A stretch of 64,000 bases of DNA from an uncultured Agathobaculum sp. (GTDB lineage Bacteria; Bacillota; Clostridia; Oscillospirales; Butyricicoccaceae). Below are positions 40,662-50,647 of this stretch, piece by piece. Position numbers and translations under genes: made by a program. The stretch spans positions 86,249 through 150,248 of the forward strand of contig NZ_CALWJK010000001.1 of NCBI RefSeq assembly GCF_944380975.1, in the 5' to 3' direction. Positions within the stretch are counted from its first letter, which is position 1, and the number at the start of each line of letters is the position of its first letter. Below the pieces are notes generated by a model, which was not told the origin of the DNA, did not search any database, and was given only the letters and a program-made list of their open reading frames with translations.

Positions 40662-41958
40662 TCAGGTAACGGTGGTTGGTGCGGGCCTTGCAGGCTGTGA
40701 AGCCGCGTGGCAGCTGGCGCAGCGCGGTATTTCGGTTCGGCTGCATGAAATGAAGCCGCAGCAGCATACACCCGCGCATCATTCCGACGATTTTGCGGAG
40801 CTTGTGTGTTCCAACTCGCTGCGCTCGGATGAACTGTCGAATGCGGCGGGGCTGCTTAAAGAGGAACTGCGCCGTCTGGACAGTTTGATCCTTTCCTGTG
40901 CGGATGAAAACCGCGTTGAGGCAGGCGGTGCGCTTGCGGTCGATCGTGAGGCGTTTGCGCGCGCGGTGACCGAGAAAATCAAGAACCATCCGAACATCGA
41001 AATTGTATACGGCGAAGTGACCGATATTCCCGAGGGTAAAGTGATTATTGCGTCCGGTCCGCTGACCTCGGATACCCTGTTTGATGCAATTCATCGCAAG
41101 GTGGGCGGTGAGTTCCTGCATTTCTATGATGCGGCGGCTCCCATCGTGACTGCGGAGAGCATCGACATGGATTCTGCCTATATTGCGTCTCGTTACGGAA
41201 AGGGCACGGCGGATTACATTAACTGTCCCTTTACCAAGGAGGAATACGACGCGTTCTGGAACGCGCTGACCACGGCGGAGGAAGCGCCCGTGCACGGGTT
41301 TGAAGATTCTAAGGTGTTTGAGGGCTGCATGCCGATCGAGGTCAATGCGCGGCGTGGGTATGATACGATGCGCTTTGGCATTCTGAAACCCATTGGCCTG
41401 CCCGATCCCAAAACGGGCAAAGACCCGTATGCGGTGTTGCAGCTGCGGCGTGATAACGCGCAGGGCACGCTGTACAATCTGGTCGGCTGCCAGACCCACC
41501 TCAAATGGGGAGAGCAGAAGCGCGTGTTTTCCATGATCCCGGCGCTGCGCAATGCCGAGTTTGTGCGCTATGGCGTGATGCACCGCAATACGTTTCTGGA
41601 TTCGCCGCGCCTGCTCGACGCGACCTATGCGCTCAAGACCGACCCGCGTATCCGCTTTGCGGGGCAGATGACCGGCGTGGAGGGCTATGTGGAGTCCACC
41701 TCGTCCGGCTGGGTCGCGGGCGTGGCGACTGCGCTCGAGATGCAGGACAAAACCATGCCGACACTCGACCGCCAGACCGCGACAGGCGCGCTCGCGTGTT
41801 ATATTTCCGATCATACGGTGGCGAAATTCCAGCCGATGAACATCAATTTCGGCATTCTCGACCCGCTGGGCTATAAGATCAAGGGAAAGCGGGAGAAAAA
41901 TACAAAAATATCCGAGCGGGCGCTCGAAAAGATCGACAGTCTGGAAGGGGAGCTTTGA
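40654..41958 (+). CDS. trmFO: tRNA uridine-54 C5-methyltransferase TrmFO
   Basis: A 434-residue FAD enzyme that methylates U54 of tRNA using methylene-tetrahydrofolate. FAD-binding motif VVGAGLAGCEAAWQLAQRG near the start; further family motifs SNSLRSDELSNAAGLLKEE, GCMPIEVNARRGYDTMRFG and FAGQMTGVEGYVES are intact. AAGGAGG at 40640-40647 lies within the end of topA and fixes ATG 40654, eight bases inside topA. plsX follows after one base. Confidence 0.95.
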   Translation: MNNQVTVVGAGLAGCEAAWQLAQRGISVRLHEMKPQQHTPAHHSDDFAELVCSNSLRSDELSNAAGLLKEELRRLDSLILSCADENRVEAGGALAVDREAFARAVTEKIKNHPNIEIVYGEVTDIPEGKVIIASGPLTSDTLFDAIHRKVGGEFLHFYDAAAPIVTAESIDMDSAYIASRYGKGTADYINCPFTKEEYDAFWNALTTAEEAPVHGFEDSKVFEGCMPIEVNARRGYDTMRFGILKPIGLPDPKTGKDPYAVLQLRRDNAQGTLYNLVGCQTHLKWGEQKRVFSMIPALRNAEFVRYGVMHRNTFLDSPRLLDATYALKTDPRIRFAGQMTGVEGYVESTSSGWVAGVATALEMQDKTMPTLDRQTATGALACYISDHTVAKFQPMNINFGILDPLGYKIKGKREKNTKISERALEKIDSLEGEL

Positions 41959-41959
41959 T

Positions 41960-42973
41960 ATGAGGATCATCGTGGACGCAATGGGCGGCGACAACGCGCC
42001 GGAATCCGCTGTTATCGGCGGTGCGCTGGCGGCGAAGGAATACGGCGAGCAGGTGATGCTGGTCGGCCAGCCGGATACCGTGGCGGAGATCCTGAAAAAG
42101 CGCGGCATGCAGGACACAAACGGTCTGACTATTATGCCGGCCTCTGATCTGGTTGATATGCATGACGACCCGGCGACGGTTTTGCGCAAAAAGCCGGATT
42201 CCTCCATGGCGGTGGCATTCAAGCTGCTCAAGGCAGGCGAGGGCGATGCACTCGTTTCCGCAGGCAATACGGGCGCGCTGTTGACCGGTGCGACGCTGTT
42301 TGGCGGCCGCATCAAGGGCATCCGCCGCGGTGCGCTTGCGCCTGTCATGCCGTGCAGCGGTGGACAGGTTATGCTGTGTGACGCGGGTGCGAATACTGAG
42401 TGCACAGCGGAAATGCTGCTGCAATTTGCGTTCCTTGGCTCGCTGTATGCGGAGAAGATCAACGGTGTTGTGAAGCCGCGCGTCGGTTTGGTGAACAACG
42501 GTACGGAGGATACGAAAGGCGATCCGCTGCGCAAGGAGGCTTATGCGCTGCTGAAAAAGGCGGGCGACGAAGGCCGGTTGAATTTTGTCGGCAATGTCGA
42601 GGGCAGCATGGTGCCGCTCGGCGCGTGCGATGTAGCGGTATGCGACGGCTTTACCGGCAACGTTATGCTCAAGACGATTGAGGGTGTTGCCAAGTTCATG
42701 GCCGGACAGATCAAGGGTGTTTTCATGCGCAATACCGCGACCAAGCTGGGATATCTCGCCTGCAAAAAGGGAATGGATGAGTTTCGTGATCTGTTTAATC
42801 AGGATAAGATTGGCGGCGCACCTTTCCTCGGCATCGCAAAGCCGGTCGTCAAGGCGCATGGCTCGTCCAACGAGATCGCGGTGATGAATGCGGTGCGGCA
42901 GGCGATTGCTTACACCAAGTCGGGCATGATCCACGAAGTGGAGCAGAACATACAGTACATGACGGTGGAATAA
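41960..42973 (+). CDS. plsX: Phosphate acyltransferase PlsX
   Basis: A 337-residue enzyme that makes acyl-phosphate from acyl-ACP, the first step of phospholipid synthesis with PlsY. Starts with IIVDAMGGDNAPE; contains the conserved DALVSAGNTGALLTG, LCDAGANTECTAEML and GFTGNVMLKTIEG. Full length. Close behind trmFO. In most Firmicutes plsX is followed by fabD/fabG/acpP or at least acpP before rnc; here rnc comes next, so acyl carrier protein is encoded elsewhere. Confidence 0.95.
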   Translation: MRIIVDAMGGDNAPESAVIGGALAAKEYGEQVMLVGQPDTVAEILKKRGMQDTNGLTIMPASDLVDMHDDPATVLRKKPDSSMAVAFKLLKAGEGDALVSAGNTGALLTGATLFGGRIKGIRRGALAPVMPCSGGQVMLCDAGANTECTAEMLLQFAFLGSLYAEKINGVVKPRVGLVNNGTEDTKGDPLRKEAYALLKKAGDEGRLNFVGNVEGSMVPLGACDVAVCDGFTGNVMLKTIEGVAKFMAGQIKGVFMRNTATKLGYLACKKGMDEFRDLFNQDKIGGAPFLGIAKPVVKAHGSSNEIAVMNAVRQAIAYTKSGMIHEVEQNIQYMTVE

Positions 42974-43036
42974 CTGTAGCAAACGCTGCAGTGCCGTCCA
43001 TGCCTGCGCCGTAAGGCGCACGCGGGAGGTGAAAAC

Positions 43037-43708
43037 ATGCTGAAAATTGACTATCAATTCAAAAATACCGCGCTGCTGGAAACCGCGATGACGCATACAT
43101 CTTATGCGAACGAGCACCGGGGGAATCATCTGCACCATAACGAGCGATTGGAGTTTCTGGGCGATTCGGTTCTGGGCTTTGTCACGGCGGATTATTTGTT
43201 CACGCACTATCCGGAGCTGCCGGAGGGCGACCTGACCAAGCTGCGCGCAGCGGTGGTCTGCGAGGGTGCGCTGTGCGAGATCGCACATGAGCTGGGCATT
43301 CCGGATGAAATCCGGCTCGGTCACGGTGAGGAAACCGGCGGCGGGCGCGAGCGTCCGAGCATTCTGGCGGATGCGACCGAGGCGCTGCTGGGCGCAATCT
43401 ACCTTGACGGCGGCATCGAACCCGCCCGCGCGTTTGTGCTGCGGTTTATTCCGCATAAGGTGGATGTGGCGATTGCAGGCGGTGCGTTCAAGGATTATAA
43501 GACCATGCTGCAGGAAATCGTGCAGAAAAACAAGCAGGAAACGCTGGAATACCGTCTGGCGGGTCAGTCTGGCCCGGATCACGACAAGCGTTTTACCATG
43601 GAGCTGCTTCTAAACTCCAATGTGTTTGCGTCTGGCACGGGACGGAGCAAAAAAGAGGCGGAGCAGATGGCGGCCAAACAGGCGCTGGCTTCAATGGGCG
43701 TAAAATAG
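43037..43708 (+). CDS. rnc: Ribonuclease III
   Basis: A 223-residue double-strand-specific endoribonuclease that matures rRNA and turns over structured mRNAs. Catalytic domain with HNERLEFLGDSVLG near 38 and DATEALLGAIYLDGG near 113, where the metal-binding acids lie. The C-terminal double-stranded RNA-binding domain (about 152-223) ends in GRSKKEAEQMAAKQAL. GGGAGGTG precedes ATG 43037. It is the last gene of the ktrB-rnc run and is followed by a terminator. Confidence 0.95.
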   Translation: MLKIDYQFKNTALLETAMTHTSYANEHRGNHLHHNERLEFLGDSVLGFVTADYLFTHYPELPEGDLTKLRAAVVCEGALCEIAHELGIPDEIRLGHGEETGGGRERPSILADATEALLGAIYLDGGIEPARAFVLRFIPHKVDVAIAGGAFKDYKTMLQEIVQKNKQETLEYRLAGQSGPDHDKRFTMELLLNSNVFASGTGRSKKEAEQMAAKQALASMGVK

Positions 43709-43712
43709 CAAG

Positions 43713-43748
43713 AAAAAGGCTTCGAAAGAAACACTTTCGGAGCCTTTT
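43713..43748 (+). terminator. Terminator after rnc
   Basis: AAAAGGCTTCGAAAG pairs with CTTTCGGAGCCTTTT (G-U and one mismatch tolerated) around a short AAACA loop. It separates the ktrB-rnc transcript from smc. Confidence 0.8.
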
Positions 43749-43809
43749 GCCATATTTGGAAGAGACAAGGATGCAAGGTGTGAACAGGACGTAAATTCTG
43801 CTTTTCGCA

Positions 43810-43838
43810 TTGAAAACCGACGTGTCAAGTGGTAAAAT
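43810..43838 (+). promoter_or_regulatory. Promoter of smc
   Basis: TTGAAA at 43810-43815 and TAAAAT at 43833-43838 with a 17-base spacer. The leader is only about 22 bases. Confidence 0.65.
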
Positions 43839-43866
43839 AATACCATATATATGTTCGAGGTGTCAC

Positions 43867-46800
43867 ATGGTATTAAAGAGCCTGATTCTACAAGGCTTTA
43901 AGTCGTTTCCGGACAAGACCGAGATTCAGTTTCTCGGCGGCATGACGGCAATCGTCGGGCCGAACGGTTCGGGAAAATCGAATATTTCGGATGCGATTCG
44001 CTGGGTGCTGGGGGAGCAGTCCTCGCGTTCGCTGCGCGGCGCGAAGATGGAGGATGTCATCTTTGGCGGCACGGCCAAGCGCGGGCCGGTCGGCTTTGCT
44101 GAAGTTTCTTTGATTTTGGATAATTCCAGTGGTGTGTTCCGTTCGGAATTTACCGAGATTATGGTTACACGCCGCTATTATCGCTCTGGGGAGAGCGAGT
44201 ATTTTCTCAATAAAAAGCATTGCCGTCTGCGCGATATCCATGAATTGTTTATGGATACCGGCCTTGGGCGTGATGGTTATTCCATCATCGGACAGGGTCG
44301 CATCGACGAGATTTTGTCTCTGAAGAGCGAGGACCGGCGTGAGATCTTCGAGGAAGCGGCTGGTATCACCAAATTTCGCTATCGCAAGGAGGAGGCGGAG
44401 CGTAAGCTTGCCGCCACCGAGGAAAACCTGACCCGTATCCGCGACCTGTATGACGAACTGGAACGGCAGATTGGTCCGTTGGAAAAGCAGGCGGACAAGG
44501 CAAAACAATACTGGCTGTTGCGTGATGAGCTGCGCGTGATGGAGATTTCGCTCTGGCTGCTTTCGCTGGACCGCATCAAGGCAGATGCCGCCAAGCTGGA
44601 GAAGGACACGGCGACCTGTTCCGGTCAACTGGCACAGGCTAAGCAGGCGCAGGAGACGTTATATGCGCAGTCTGAGCAGTTGTCCGAGGATATGCGCGCG
44701 ATCGACCGCGAAGCCGATCATATGCGGCAGCAGCTGCGCGAGACCGAGCAGCGCGCCGCCGACCAAGCGAGCCGTGCGGCGGTACTGCGTGCCAATATTC
44801 AGAATAACCGGGAAAATATTGACCGCGCACGGCGTGAAAGTCAGCAGCGCAGCGAACAGGCGCACAATCTGGGGACACAGCTGTCGGAGCGGCGCGCACG
44901 AATCGAATTGCTCGATACCCGCCATGCGGGATTGACGGCACAGCTGGCCGATTTGGAAAAGCAGATCGCTGCGCAGGATGCAGGACGCACGCAGGCGGAA
45001 CAGGCGCTGCGGCAGGCACAGCAAGTCCGCGACATGCGGCAGAACGAGCTGCATGTGCTGGCGCTTGACCGAACGGCGGCAGAAACCAGCCTTGCCGGAA
45101 TGGATGGGCGGCGCGACACGATCGCGGCAGATATTGATGCGGCAAGCAAACGGCTGCAACAGGAAAAACAGGCGCAGGACGAGTTGGAGACACGTATGCG
45201 TGCGTGTCTGGACACGCTTGCGGGTGCGAAGAATAAAGTGCAGGGTATCGCGTTGAAGGCGGACAGCCGCCGCAAAAAGGTGGAAGCCTTGCAGAGTGAG
45301 CTGACGAAAGCGCAGGCGGCGCTGACCGACGCCAAAAACCGCGTCAAGATGCTGAGCGATATGCAGCGGGACTATGAGGGCTTTTCACGGTCGGTCAAGT
45401 CCATTATGCAGCAGGTTGAGCGCGGCGCGATGCGCGGTGTACATGGACCGGTGTCGTCTTTGATTGCGACGGATGACCGTTTTGTCACGGCGATCGACAC
45501 GGCGCTCGGCGCGTCGGCGTCCTCGATCGTGGTGGATACCGCAGCCGATGGAAAACGCTGTATCGAGTTCCTGCGGCGCACGGACAGTGGCCGCGCGACC
45601 TTCCTGCCAATCGACACGATTCGTCCCGCAACGCTGCGGGAAAGCGGATTTGAGACGCAAAACGGCTGCTTTGGCACCGCTGACCGACTGGTCACTTTTG
45701 ATAAACGCTATACCGCCATCGTGCAGAACTTACTGGCGCGCACGGTGGTTTCCGAGAATATGGATACCGCTCTGGCGCTCGCGCGCGCCTATGGGCACCG
45801 CTTCCGCATCGTTACGCTGGATGGACAAATCATTCAGGCGGGCGGCGCGATGACCGGCGGCTCGGCATCGCGCGGCACGGGCGCATTGGCCCGCGCAGGA
45901 CGGCTCAAGGCGGCGCAGGAGCAGGTCAAACAGTTGGAGGAAGCGTGGGCGCAGGCCGATCGCGCGTTCCACGAGGCAAAGGAAGAGTACGCGGCGCTGG
46001 AGTACGATCTCAAGGCGATCGAAGCGGAGCGCATCCGCGCCGAGCAGGACGAGGCGGGTCTGCGCGCATCGGTATCGCAGCACCGTGTGCTGCTCGACAG
46101 CTTGCAGCATCAGTATGATGGTCTGGTGCTCGAGCGGGATAACCTCGCCGAGGCCAAGCAGCAGTATGAGGATGCGATCACGCAGTGCGATGAGAAGCAG
46201 GCGGGCGCGCAGAGGGCGCTGGATGACGCGGAACGCGAGGTCGAGCGCTGCCGCGCTGCGTTGGATGAGCAAGGTGCACAGGCTACCGAAAACGCGTCAC
46301 GCATGACGGCGATGCAGACCGAGTTGGCGCAGAACCGTTCGGAAGCTGCGAGTGAAGCGCGTGCGCTCGTCGATCTGGAACAGCTCAAGGCTGAACTGGA
46401 TGCCGGAGTTTCCGGTACCGCAGACACGATTGCAGGCTTCGAAGCGGAGATTCGCCGTTTGACAGACGAACTGACACAGACCGAGCAAGCAGGTAAGGAG
46501 ACCGCTGCGGCGGAGGCACGGCTGCATGAGACGTTAGATGCGCAGATGCAGCAGCGGGAACGGGTCGAGGGCGAACGCGCCCGGGTAGACCGTGAAGCGC
46601 AAAGCAAAAACGAAGAAATTCTAAACCTCGAACGCGAGTCTGCGCGGCTGGAAAACCGCGCGGGACAACTCAAAACCGAGGAAACGCAGATTTTGGATAA
46701 AATGTGGGAAAACTATGAGTTGACGCCCACGCCTGCGGCGGAGGTTGCGCGTCCTCTGGAGGATGTCTCTGCTGCCAAGGAACAGGCGCAGGGCATCCGC

Positions 46801-47442
46801 ATGAAAATGCGCTCGCTTGGCAACGTCAATCTGGACGCGGTAGAAGAATATCAGAAGGCGCTCGAGCGGTATACTTTCATGGGTGAGCAGAAGGATGATC
46901 TGGAAAAGGCACAGCATGAGCTGTATAAGGTCATCGAACAGCTGACGGTCAGCATGAAGGAGATTTTTGCTTCCGAGTTTGCCAAACTCAACGCTTATTT
47001 CGGTGAGACCTTCCGCGAGATTTTCGGCGGTGGCCATGCGGAATTGCAGCTTGCCGACACCTCGGATATCCTGAATTGCGGCATTGATATCCGCGTTTCC
47101 CCACCGGGCAAAGCGGTCAAAACGTTGACGCTGCTTTCGGGTGGAGAAAAGGCGTTCGTGGCGATTGCGCTGTATTTTGCTATTTTGAAGTTGCGGCCGA
47201 CGCCGTTCTGTGTGCTCGACGAGATTGAAGCGGCACTGGACGATGTAAACGTCGCGCGGTTTGCGCAGTATATCCGGCGCCTGACCAATGCGACGCAGTT
47301 CATCGTCATCACGCATCGCCGCGGCACGATGGAGGAAGCCGATATGCTCTATGGCGTGACCATGCAGGAGCAGGGCGTTTCCAAAATGCTGATGCTCAAC
47401 CTTGCGGAAGCGGAAAAGCAGCTGGGGAATACCATTCGGTAA
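43867..47442 (+). CDS. smc: Chromosome segregation and condensation ATPase SMC
   Basis: A 1191-residue SMC protein, normal length. N-terminal Walker A is GPNGSGKSN at 31-39. Two long coiled coils (about 170-500 and 670-1010) flank the hinge (about 515-660, GVHGPVSSLI with GGAMTGGSASR). The C-terminal head has the signature LSGGEKAFVAIAL and Walker B PFCVLDEIEAALDD. It loads on the chromosome with ScpA and ScpB, which are not in this window. GAGG is six bases before ATG 43867; in-frame codons upstream overlap the promoter. ftsY follows, as in B. subtilis. Confidence 0.96.
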   Translation: MVLKSLILQGFKSFPDKTEIQFLGGMTAIVGPNGSGKSNISDAIRWVLGEQSSRSLRGAKMEDVIFGGTAKRGPVGFAEVSLILDNSSGVFRSEFTEIMVTRRYYRSGESEYFLNKKHCRLRDIHELFMDTGLGRDGYSIIGQGRIDEILSLKSEDRREIFEEAAGITKFRYRKEEAERKLAATEENLTRIRDLYDELERQIGPLEKQADKAKQYWLLRDELRVMEISLWLLSLDRIKADAAKLEKDTATCSGQLAQAKQAQETLYAQSEQLSEDMRAIDREADHMRQQLRETEQRAADQASRAAVLRANIQNNRENIDRARRESQQRSEQAHNLGTQLSERRARIELLDTRHAGLTAQLADLEKQIAAQDAGRTQAEQALRQAQQVRDMRQNELHVLALDRTAAETSLAGMDGRRDTIAADIDAASKRLQQEKQAQDELETRMRACLDTLAGAKNKVQGIALKADSRRKKVEALQSELTKAQAALTDAKNRVKMLSDMQRDYEGFSRSVKSIMQQVERGAMRGVHGPVSSLIATDDRFVTAIDTALGASASSIVVDTAADGKRCIEFLRRTDSGRATFLPIDTIRPATLRESGFETQNGCFGTADRLVTFDKRYTAIVQNLLARTVVSENMDTALALARAYGHRFRIVTLDGQIIQAGGAMTGGSASRGTGALARAGRLKAAQEQVKQLEEAWAQADRAFHEAKEEYAALEYDLKAIEAERIRAEQDEAGLRASVSQHRVLLDSLQHQYDGLVLERDNLAEAKQQYEDAITQCDEKQAGAQRALDDAEREVERCRAALDEQGAQATENASRMTAMQTELAQNRSEAASEARALVDLEQLKAELDAGVSGTADTIAGFEAEIRRLTDELTQTEQAGKETAAAEARLHETLDAQMQQRERVEGERARVDREAQSKNEEILNLERESARLENRAGQLKTEETQILDKMWENYELTPTPAAEVARPLEDVSAAKEQAQGIRMKMRSLGNVNLDAVEEYQKALERYTFMGEQKDDLEKAQHELYKVIEQLTVSMKEIFASEFAKLNAYFGETFREIFGGGHAELQLADTSDILNCGIDIRVSPPGKAVKTLTLLSGGEKAFVAIALYFAILKLRPTPFCVLDEIEAALDDVNVARFAQYIRRLTNATQFIVITHRRGTMEEADMLYGVTMQEQGVSKMLMLNLAEAEKQLGNTIR

Positions 47443-47468
47443 AAGAAATCACAATTTGAGGAGTTATT

Positions 47469-48395
47469 ATGGGATTTTTTGATAAGATCAAACAGGGCTT
47501 GCAGAAAACCAGCGACGCGGTAGGCCGTTCGCTGGACAATGTGTTCGCAGCGTTTGTCAAGATCGACGCAGACCTGCTGGAAGAGTTGGAAGAAGCTCTG
47601 ATTTTGTCCGACGTGGGCGCAGAAACCTCGATGAAGATCGTCTCCGAGGTGGAAAAACGCGCGAAACTCAAAAAGATTACGACCGCACCCGAACTGCGCG
47701 ATCTGCTGCGTGAGGTACTGACCGACAACATGCTGGAAAACCAGCCGCTCGATGTTTCGGGCAAGCCTGCGGTCATTCTGGTGATTGGTGTCAACGGCGT
47801 GGGCAAGACCACGTCGATCGGCAAGCTGGCTGCCCGCTATGTGAATGAGGGGAAAAAGGTCATGCTGTCCGCGGCGGACACGTTCCGTGCGGCGGCAGCT
47901 GACCAGCTGGAGATCTGGGCTAAGCGCGCGGGCGCGGATATTGTGCGCCATGGCGAGGGTGCAGACCCGGCGGCAGTTGTGTTTGACTCGATCGCGGCGG
48001 CAAAGGCGCGCGGCAGCGATATCATTATTGTAGACACCGCGGGCCGCCTGCACAACAAGGCGAACCTGATGAACGAACTTGCCAAGATCGACCGTGTCAT
48101 TTCCCGCGAGTTGCCGGATGTGTCGCGCGAGACGCTGCTGGTACTGGATGCCACGACCGGGCAGAATGCGGTGCATCAGGCGGAGGAATTCAACAAGGCT
48201 GCGCACCTGACCGGTATCGTGCTGACCAAGTTGGACGGCACGGCCAAAGGCGGCATTGTGATCGCCATTTCGGCAGGACTGGGTGTTCCGGTCAAGCTGG
48301 TCGGTGTGGGCGAAGGCATTGACGATTTGATTGATTTTGACCGCGTGGCATTCCTGGAAGCCATTTTGCCGCCTGTGGAAGGAGAAAACGCATAA
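47469..48395 (+). CDS. ftsY: Signal recognition particle receptor FtsY
   Basis: A 308-residue GTPase that receives SRP-ribosome complexes at the membrane. It has a short N domain without the long acidic A domain of E. coli. G1 is [15 protein letters not shown], then [27 protein letters not shown] and [16 protein letters not shown] precedes ATG 47469. The stop overlaps the rph start by one base, so smc-ftsY-rph form one transcript. Confidence 0.96.
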   Translation: MGFFDKIKQGLQKTSDAVGRSLDNVFAAFVKIDADLLEELEEALILSDVGAETSMKIVSEVEKRAKLKKITTAPELRDLLREVLTDNMLENQPLDVSGKPAVILVIGVNGVGKTTSIGKLAARYVNEGKKVMLSAADTFRAAAADQLEIWAKRAGADIVRHGEGADPAAVVFDSIAAAKARGSDIIIVDTAGRLHNKANLMNELAKIDRVISRELPDVSRETLLVLDATTGQNAVHQAEEFNKAAHLTGIVLTKLDGTAKGGIVIAISAGLGVPVKLVGVGEGIDDLIDFDRVAFLEAILPPVEGENA

Positions 48396-49120
48396 TGCAA
48401 CGACCTGACGGAAGAACGCCTGACGCGCTGCGTCCGGTGAAAATTACGAAAGATTATACGATGTATGCCGAAGGCTCGGTGCTCGTGGAAATGGGCAACA
48501 CAAAGGTGATTTGCACCGCTTCGGTTGAAGATAAGGTGCCGCCCTTTCTGGAGGGCAAGGGCCTTGGCTGGGTGACGGCGGAATATGCCATGCTGCCGCG
48601 CGCGACCAATACGCGCAAAAAGCGTGATATCAAGAGCCTCAAGCTGGATGGTCGCTCGAGCGAGATCCAGCGGCTGATTGGTCGTTCGCTGCGCGCGGTG
48701 GTCGATCGCGAAGCGCTCGGTGAACGTCAGATCACGGTCGACTGTGATGTGATTCAGGCAGACGGCGGCACGCGGTGCGCCTCTATCACGGGTGGATTTG
48801 TTGCTCTGTGGCTGGCCTGCAAAAAGCTGCTGGACGAAGGCGTGATTGAAAAGATGCCGCTTTCCGCGCAGGTGGCGGCGGTTTCGGTCGGCATTTTTGA
48901 GGATGAGGCCATCCTTGACCTCAATTATGCCGAGGACAGCCATGCAATCGTGGACTGCAACGTGGTTATGACCTCGGCAGGCGAGTTTATCGAGGTGCAG
49001 GGTACGGGCGAAGGCCGTCCGTTTTCGGACACCGAACTGCAAAAACTGCTGGCGCTGGGCAAAGCGGGCTGTCTGCGTCTGTGCGAAGAGCAGAGCCGCG
49101 TGATGGGGGAGAGCCTGTAA
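48395..49120 (+). CDS. rph: Ribonuclease PH
   Basis: A 241-residue phosphorolytic 3' exoribonuclease that trims tRNA precursors. Starts with [16 protein letters not shown]; contains [19 protein letters not shown] and the phosphate-site region RSLRAVVD near 90. Later [19 protein letters not shown] and [16 protein letters not shown] are intact. TAATG overlaps on both sides couple it to ftsY and to the NTP pyrophosphatase. Confidence 0.95.
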   Translation: MQRPDGRTPDALRPVKITKDYTMYAEGSVLVEMGNTKVICTASVEDKVPPFLEGKGLGWVTAEYAMLPRATNTRKKRDIKSLKLDGRSSEIQRLIGRSLRAVVDREALGERQITVDCDVIQADGGTRCASITGGFVALWLACKKLLDEGVIEKMPLSAQVAAVSVGIFEDEAILDLNYAEDSHAIVDCNVVMTSAGEFIEVQGTGEGRPFSDTELQKLLALGKAGCLRLCEEQSRVMGESL

Positions 49121-49692
49121 TGCAATTTGTGCTTGCCTCCCACAACCAGAAAAAAATAAAAGAAATGGCGGAAATTTTGGGCGAACTCGGCATCGAAGTG
49201 TTGCCGCTGCCCGAAAATGCGCCTGAACCGGAGGAAAACGGCGCTACGTTTGAGGAAAACGCCCTCATCAAGGCGAAAAGCGCAGCGGATTTTACCGGCT
49301 TGCCCGCAATTGCAGACGACAGCGGACTGTGCGTGGACGCACTGGACGGTGCGCCGGGTATCTATTCCGCGCGCTACTGCGAGGGAACCGATTCAGATCG
49401 CAATACGTTTTTATTAGAGAATATGCGGGACAAGGAGGAACGTGCCTGTCGCTTTGTGTGCGCGATTGCGTGCATCCTACCGGATGGGCAGCAGCTTACC
49501 GTGCGCGGTGAGTGCGAGGGCGAGCTGCTCCGCGAGAGCCGCGGTGTAGGCGGCTTCGGGTACGACCCGTTATTCTTCGTGCCTGCGTATGGCTGCACGT
49601 TCGGGGAACTGCCGGGGGAGGTCAAAAACCAGATCTCGCACCGCGGCCGTGCGCTGCGCGCGCTGAAAGAGGCGCTCAAAACCCGCATTTGA
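49120..49692 (+). CDS. rdgB: XTP/dITP pyrophosphatase (RdgB/HAM1 family)
   Basis: A 190-residue house-cleaning enzyme that hydrolyses deaminated purine nucleotides such as dITP and XTP to monophosphates. Motifs: ASHNQKKIKEMAEIL at the start, TFEENALIKAKSAA, ADDSGLCVDALDGAPGIYSARY, GFGYDPLFFVP and the final SHRGRALRAL. The TAATG overlap with rph fixes the start; rph-rdgB is a common pair. Confidence 0.94.
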   Translation: MQFVLASHNQKKIKEMAEILGELGIEVLPLPENAPEPEENGATFEENALIKAKSAADFTGLPAIADDSGLCVDALDGAPGIYSARYCEGTDSDRNTFLLENMRDKEERACRFVCAIACILPDGQQLTVRGECEGELLRESRGVGGFGYDPLFFVPAYGCTFGELPGEVKNQISHRGRALRALKEALKTRI

Positions 49693-49718
49693 AACCAAAA
49701 GACAGGAGAAAATTATTT

Positions 49719-50018
49719 ATGCTGACAACCAAACAGCGCGCGCAGCTGCGCGCTTTGGCAAATCCCTTGGCTGATACGCTTATCATCGGCAAGGAAGGCG
49801 TGACCGACGCGGTTGAGCGTCAGCTCGATCAGCTGCTAGAAGCGCATGAGCTGGTCAAGGGGAAGGTGCTCGAAAATGCCATGCTCACCCCGCGCACGGT
49901 GTCCGAGGCGCTATGTGAAGCAACCGGCGCCGAGCCGGTGCAGTGCATCGGTTCCAAATTCATTGTATATCGGCAGGCGCGGGACAAGGATAAGAGAAAG
50001 ATCGTGCTGGTCAAATGA
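49719..50018 (+). CDS. yhbY: YhbY-type CRM RNA-binding protein
   Basis: A 99-residue protein with a single CRM domain (LTTKQRAQLRALANPL, then IGKEGVTDAV, then the GxxG-like loop in QCIGSKFIVYR). Relatives bind the 50S precursor and help ribosome assembly. AGGAGAAAA lies about nine bases before ATG 49719. The last codons overlap nadD by four bases (ATGA). Basic C-terminus KDKRKIVLVK. Confidence 0.92.
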   Translation: MLTTKQRAQLRALANPLADTLIIGKEGVTDAVERQLDQLLEAHELVKGKVLENAMLTPRTVSEALCEATGAEPVQCIGSKFIVYRQARDKDKRKIVLVK

Positions 50019-50608
50019 GGACGGGTATCCTCGGCGGTACATTCAACCCGCCGCATCATGGGCATCTGCGCGCCGCGGAGCTGGCACACGATGCGCTGGG
50101 CCTTGACCGGGTGCTGTTTATCCCAACCAATATTCCGCCGCACAAGGCGCTGCCCGAACACACAGCAACGGCAGCCGACCGCTGCGAGATGGTACGTCTT
50201 TTGACCAAGGATACGCCGTGGGCGCAGCTGGATACCATGGAGATCGACCGCGGCGGGGCGAGCTACACGGTGGATACGCTGCGCGCGCTGCACGCGCGGG
50301 GCGAAACCGACCTGTATCTGATCGTCGGCACGGACATGCTGCTATCGTTTGACCGTATCTGGCGCGCGCCAGAGGAAATTGTACAGTTGTGTACACTGGC
50401 GGTCTGCGCCCGCACGCAGGACGATTGGGCAAGGCTGCGGCGAAAGGCGGTCCTGCTGCACCGTAGTATGCATGCGCATATCGAGCTGGTGCAGGGGCCG
50501 AGTATTACCATTTCATCGACCGAGCTGCGGCAGGGCGGCGCGCTGCGCCGCTATACCGCGCCCGCGGTCGCGGATTATATCGAGCGAAATCACCTTTACG
50601 GTTATTGA
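50015..50608 (+). CDS. nadD: Nicotinate-nucleotide adenylyltransferase
   Basis: A 197-residue enzyme making NaAD from NaMN and ATP in NAD synthesis. GILGGTFNPPHHGHL holds the nucleotidyltransferase HxGH motif; later LYLIVGTDMLLSFDRIW and the ISSTELRQGG motif are intact. ATGA overlap with yhbY and close spacing to yqeK, the classical yhbY-nadD-yqeK-rsfS cluster. Confidence 0.95.
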   Translation: MRTGILGGTFNPPHHGHLRAAELAHDALGLDRVLFIPTNIPPHKALPEHTATAADRCEMVRLLTKDTPWAQLDTMEIDRGGASYTVDTLRALHARGETDLYLIVGTDMLLSFDRIWRAPEEIVQLCTLAVCARTQDDWARLRRKAVLLHRSMHAHIELVQGPSITISSTELRQGGALRRYTAPAVADYIERNHLYGY

Positions 50609-50647
50609 CAACAAGCGATATAAAATTCAGAAAGGCGGGGAAAAGTT

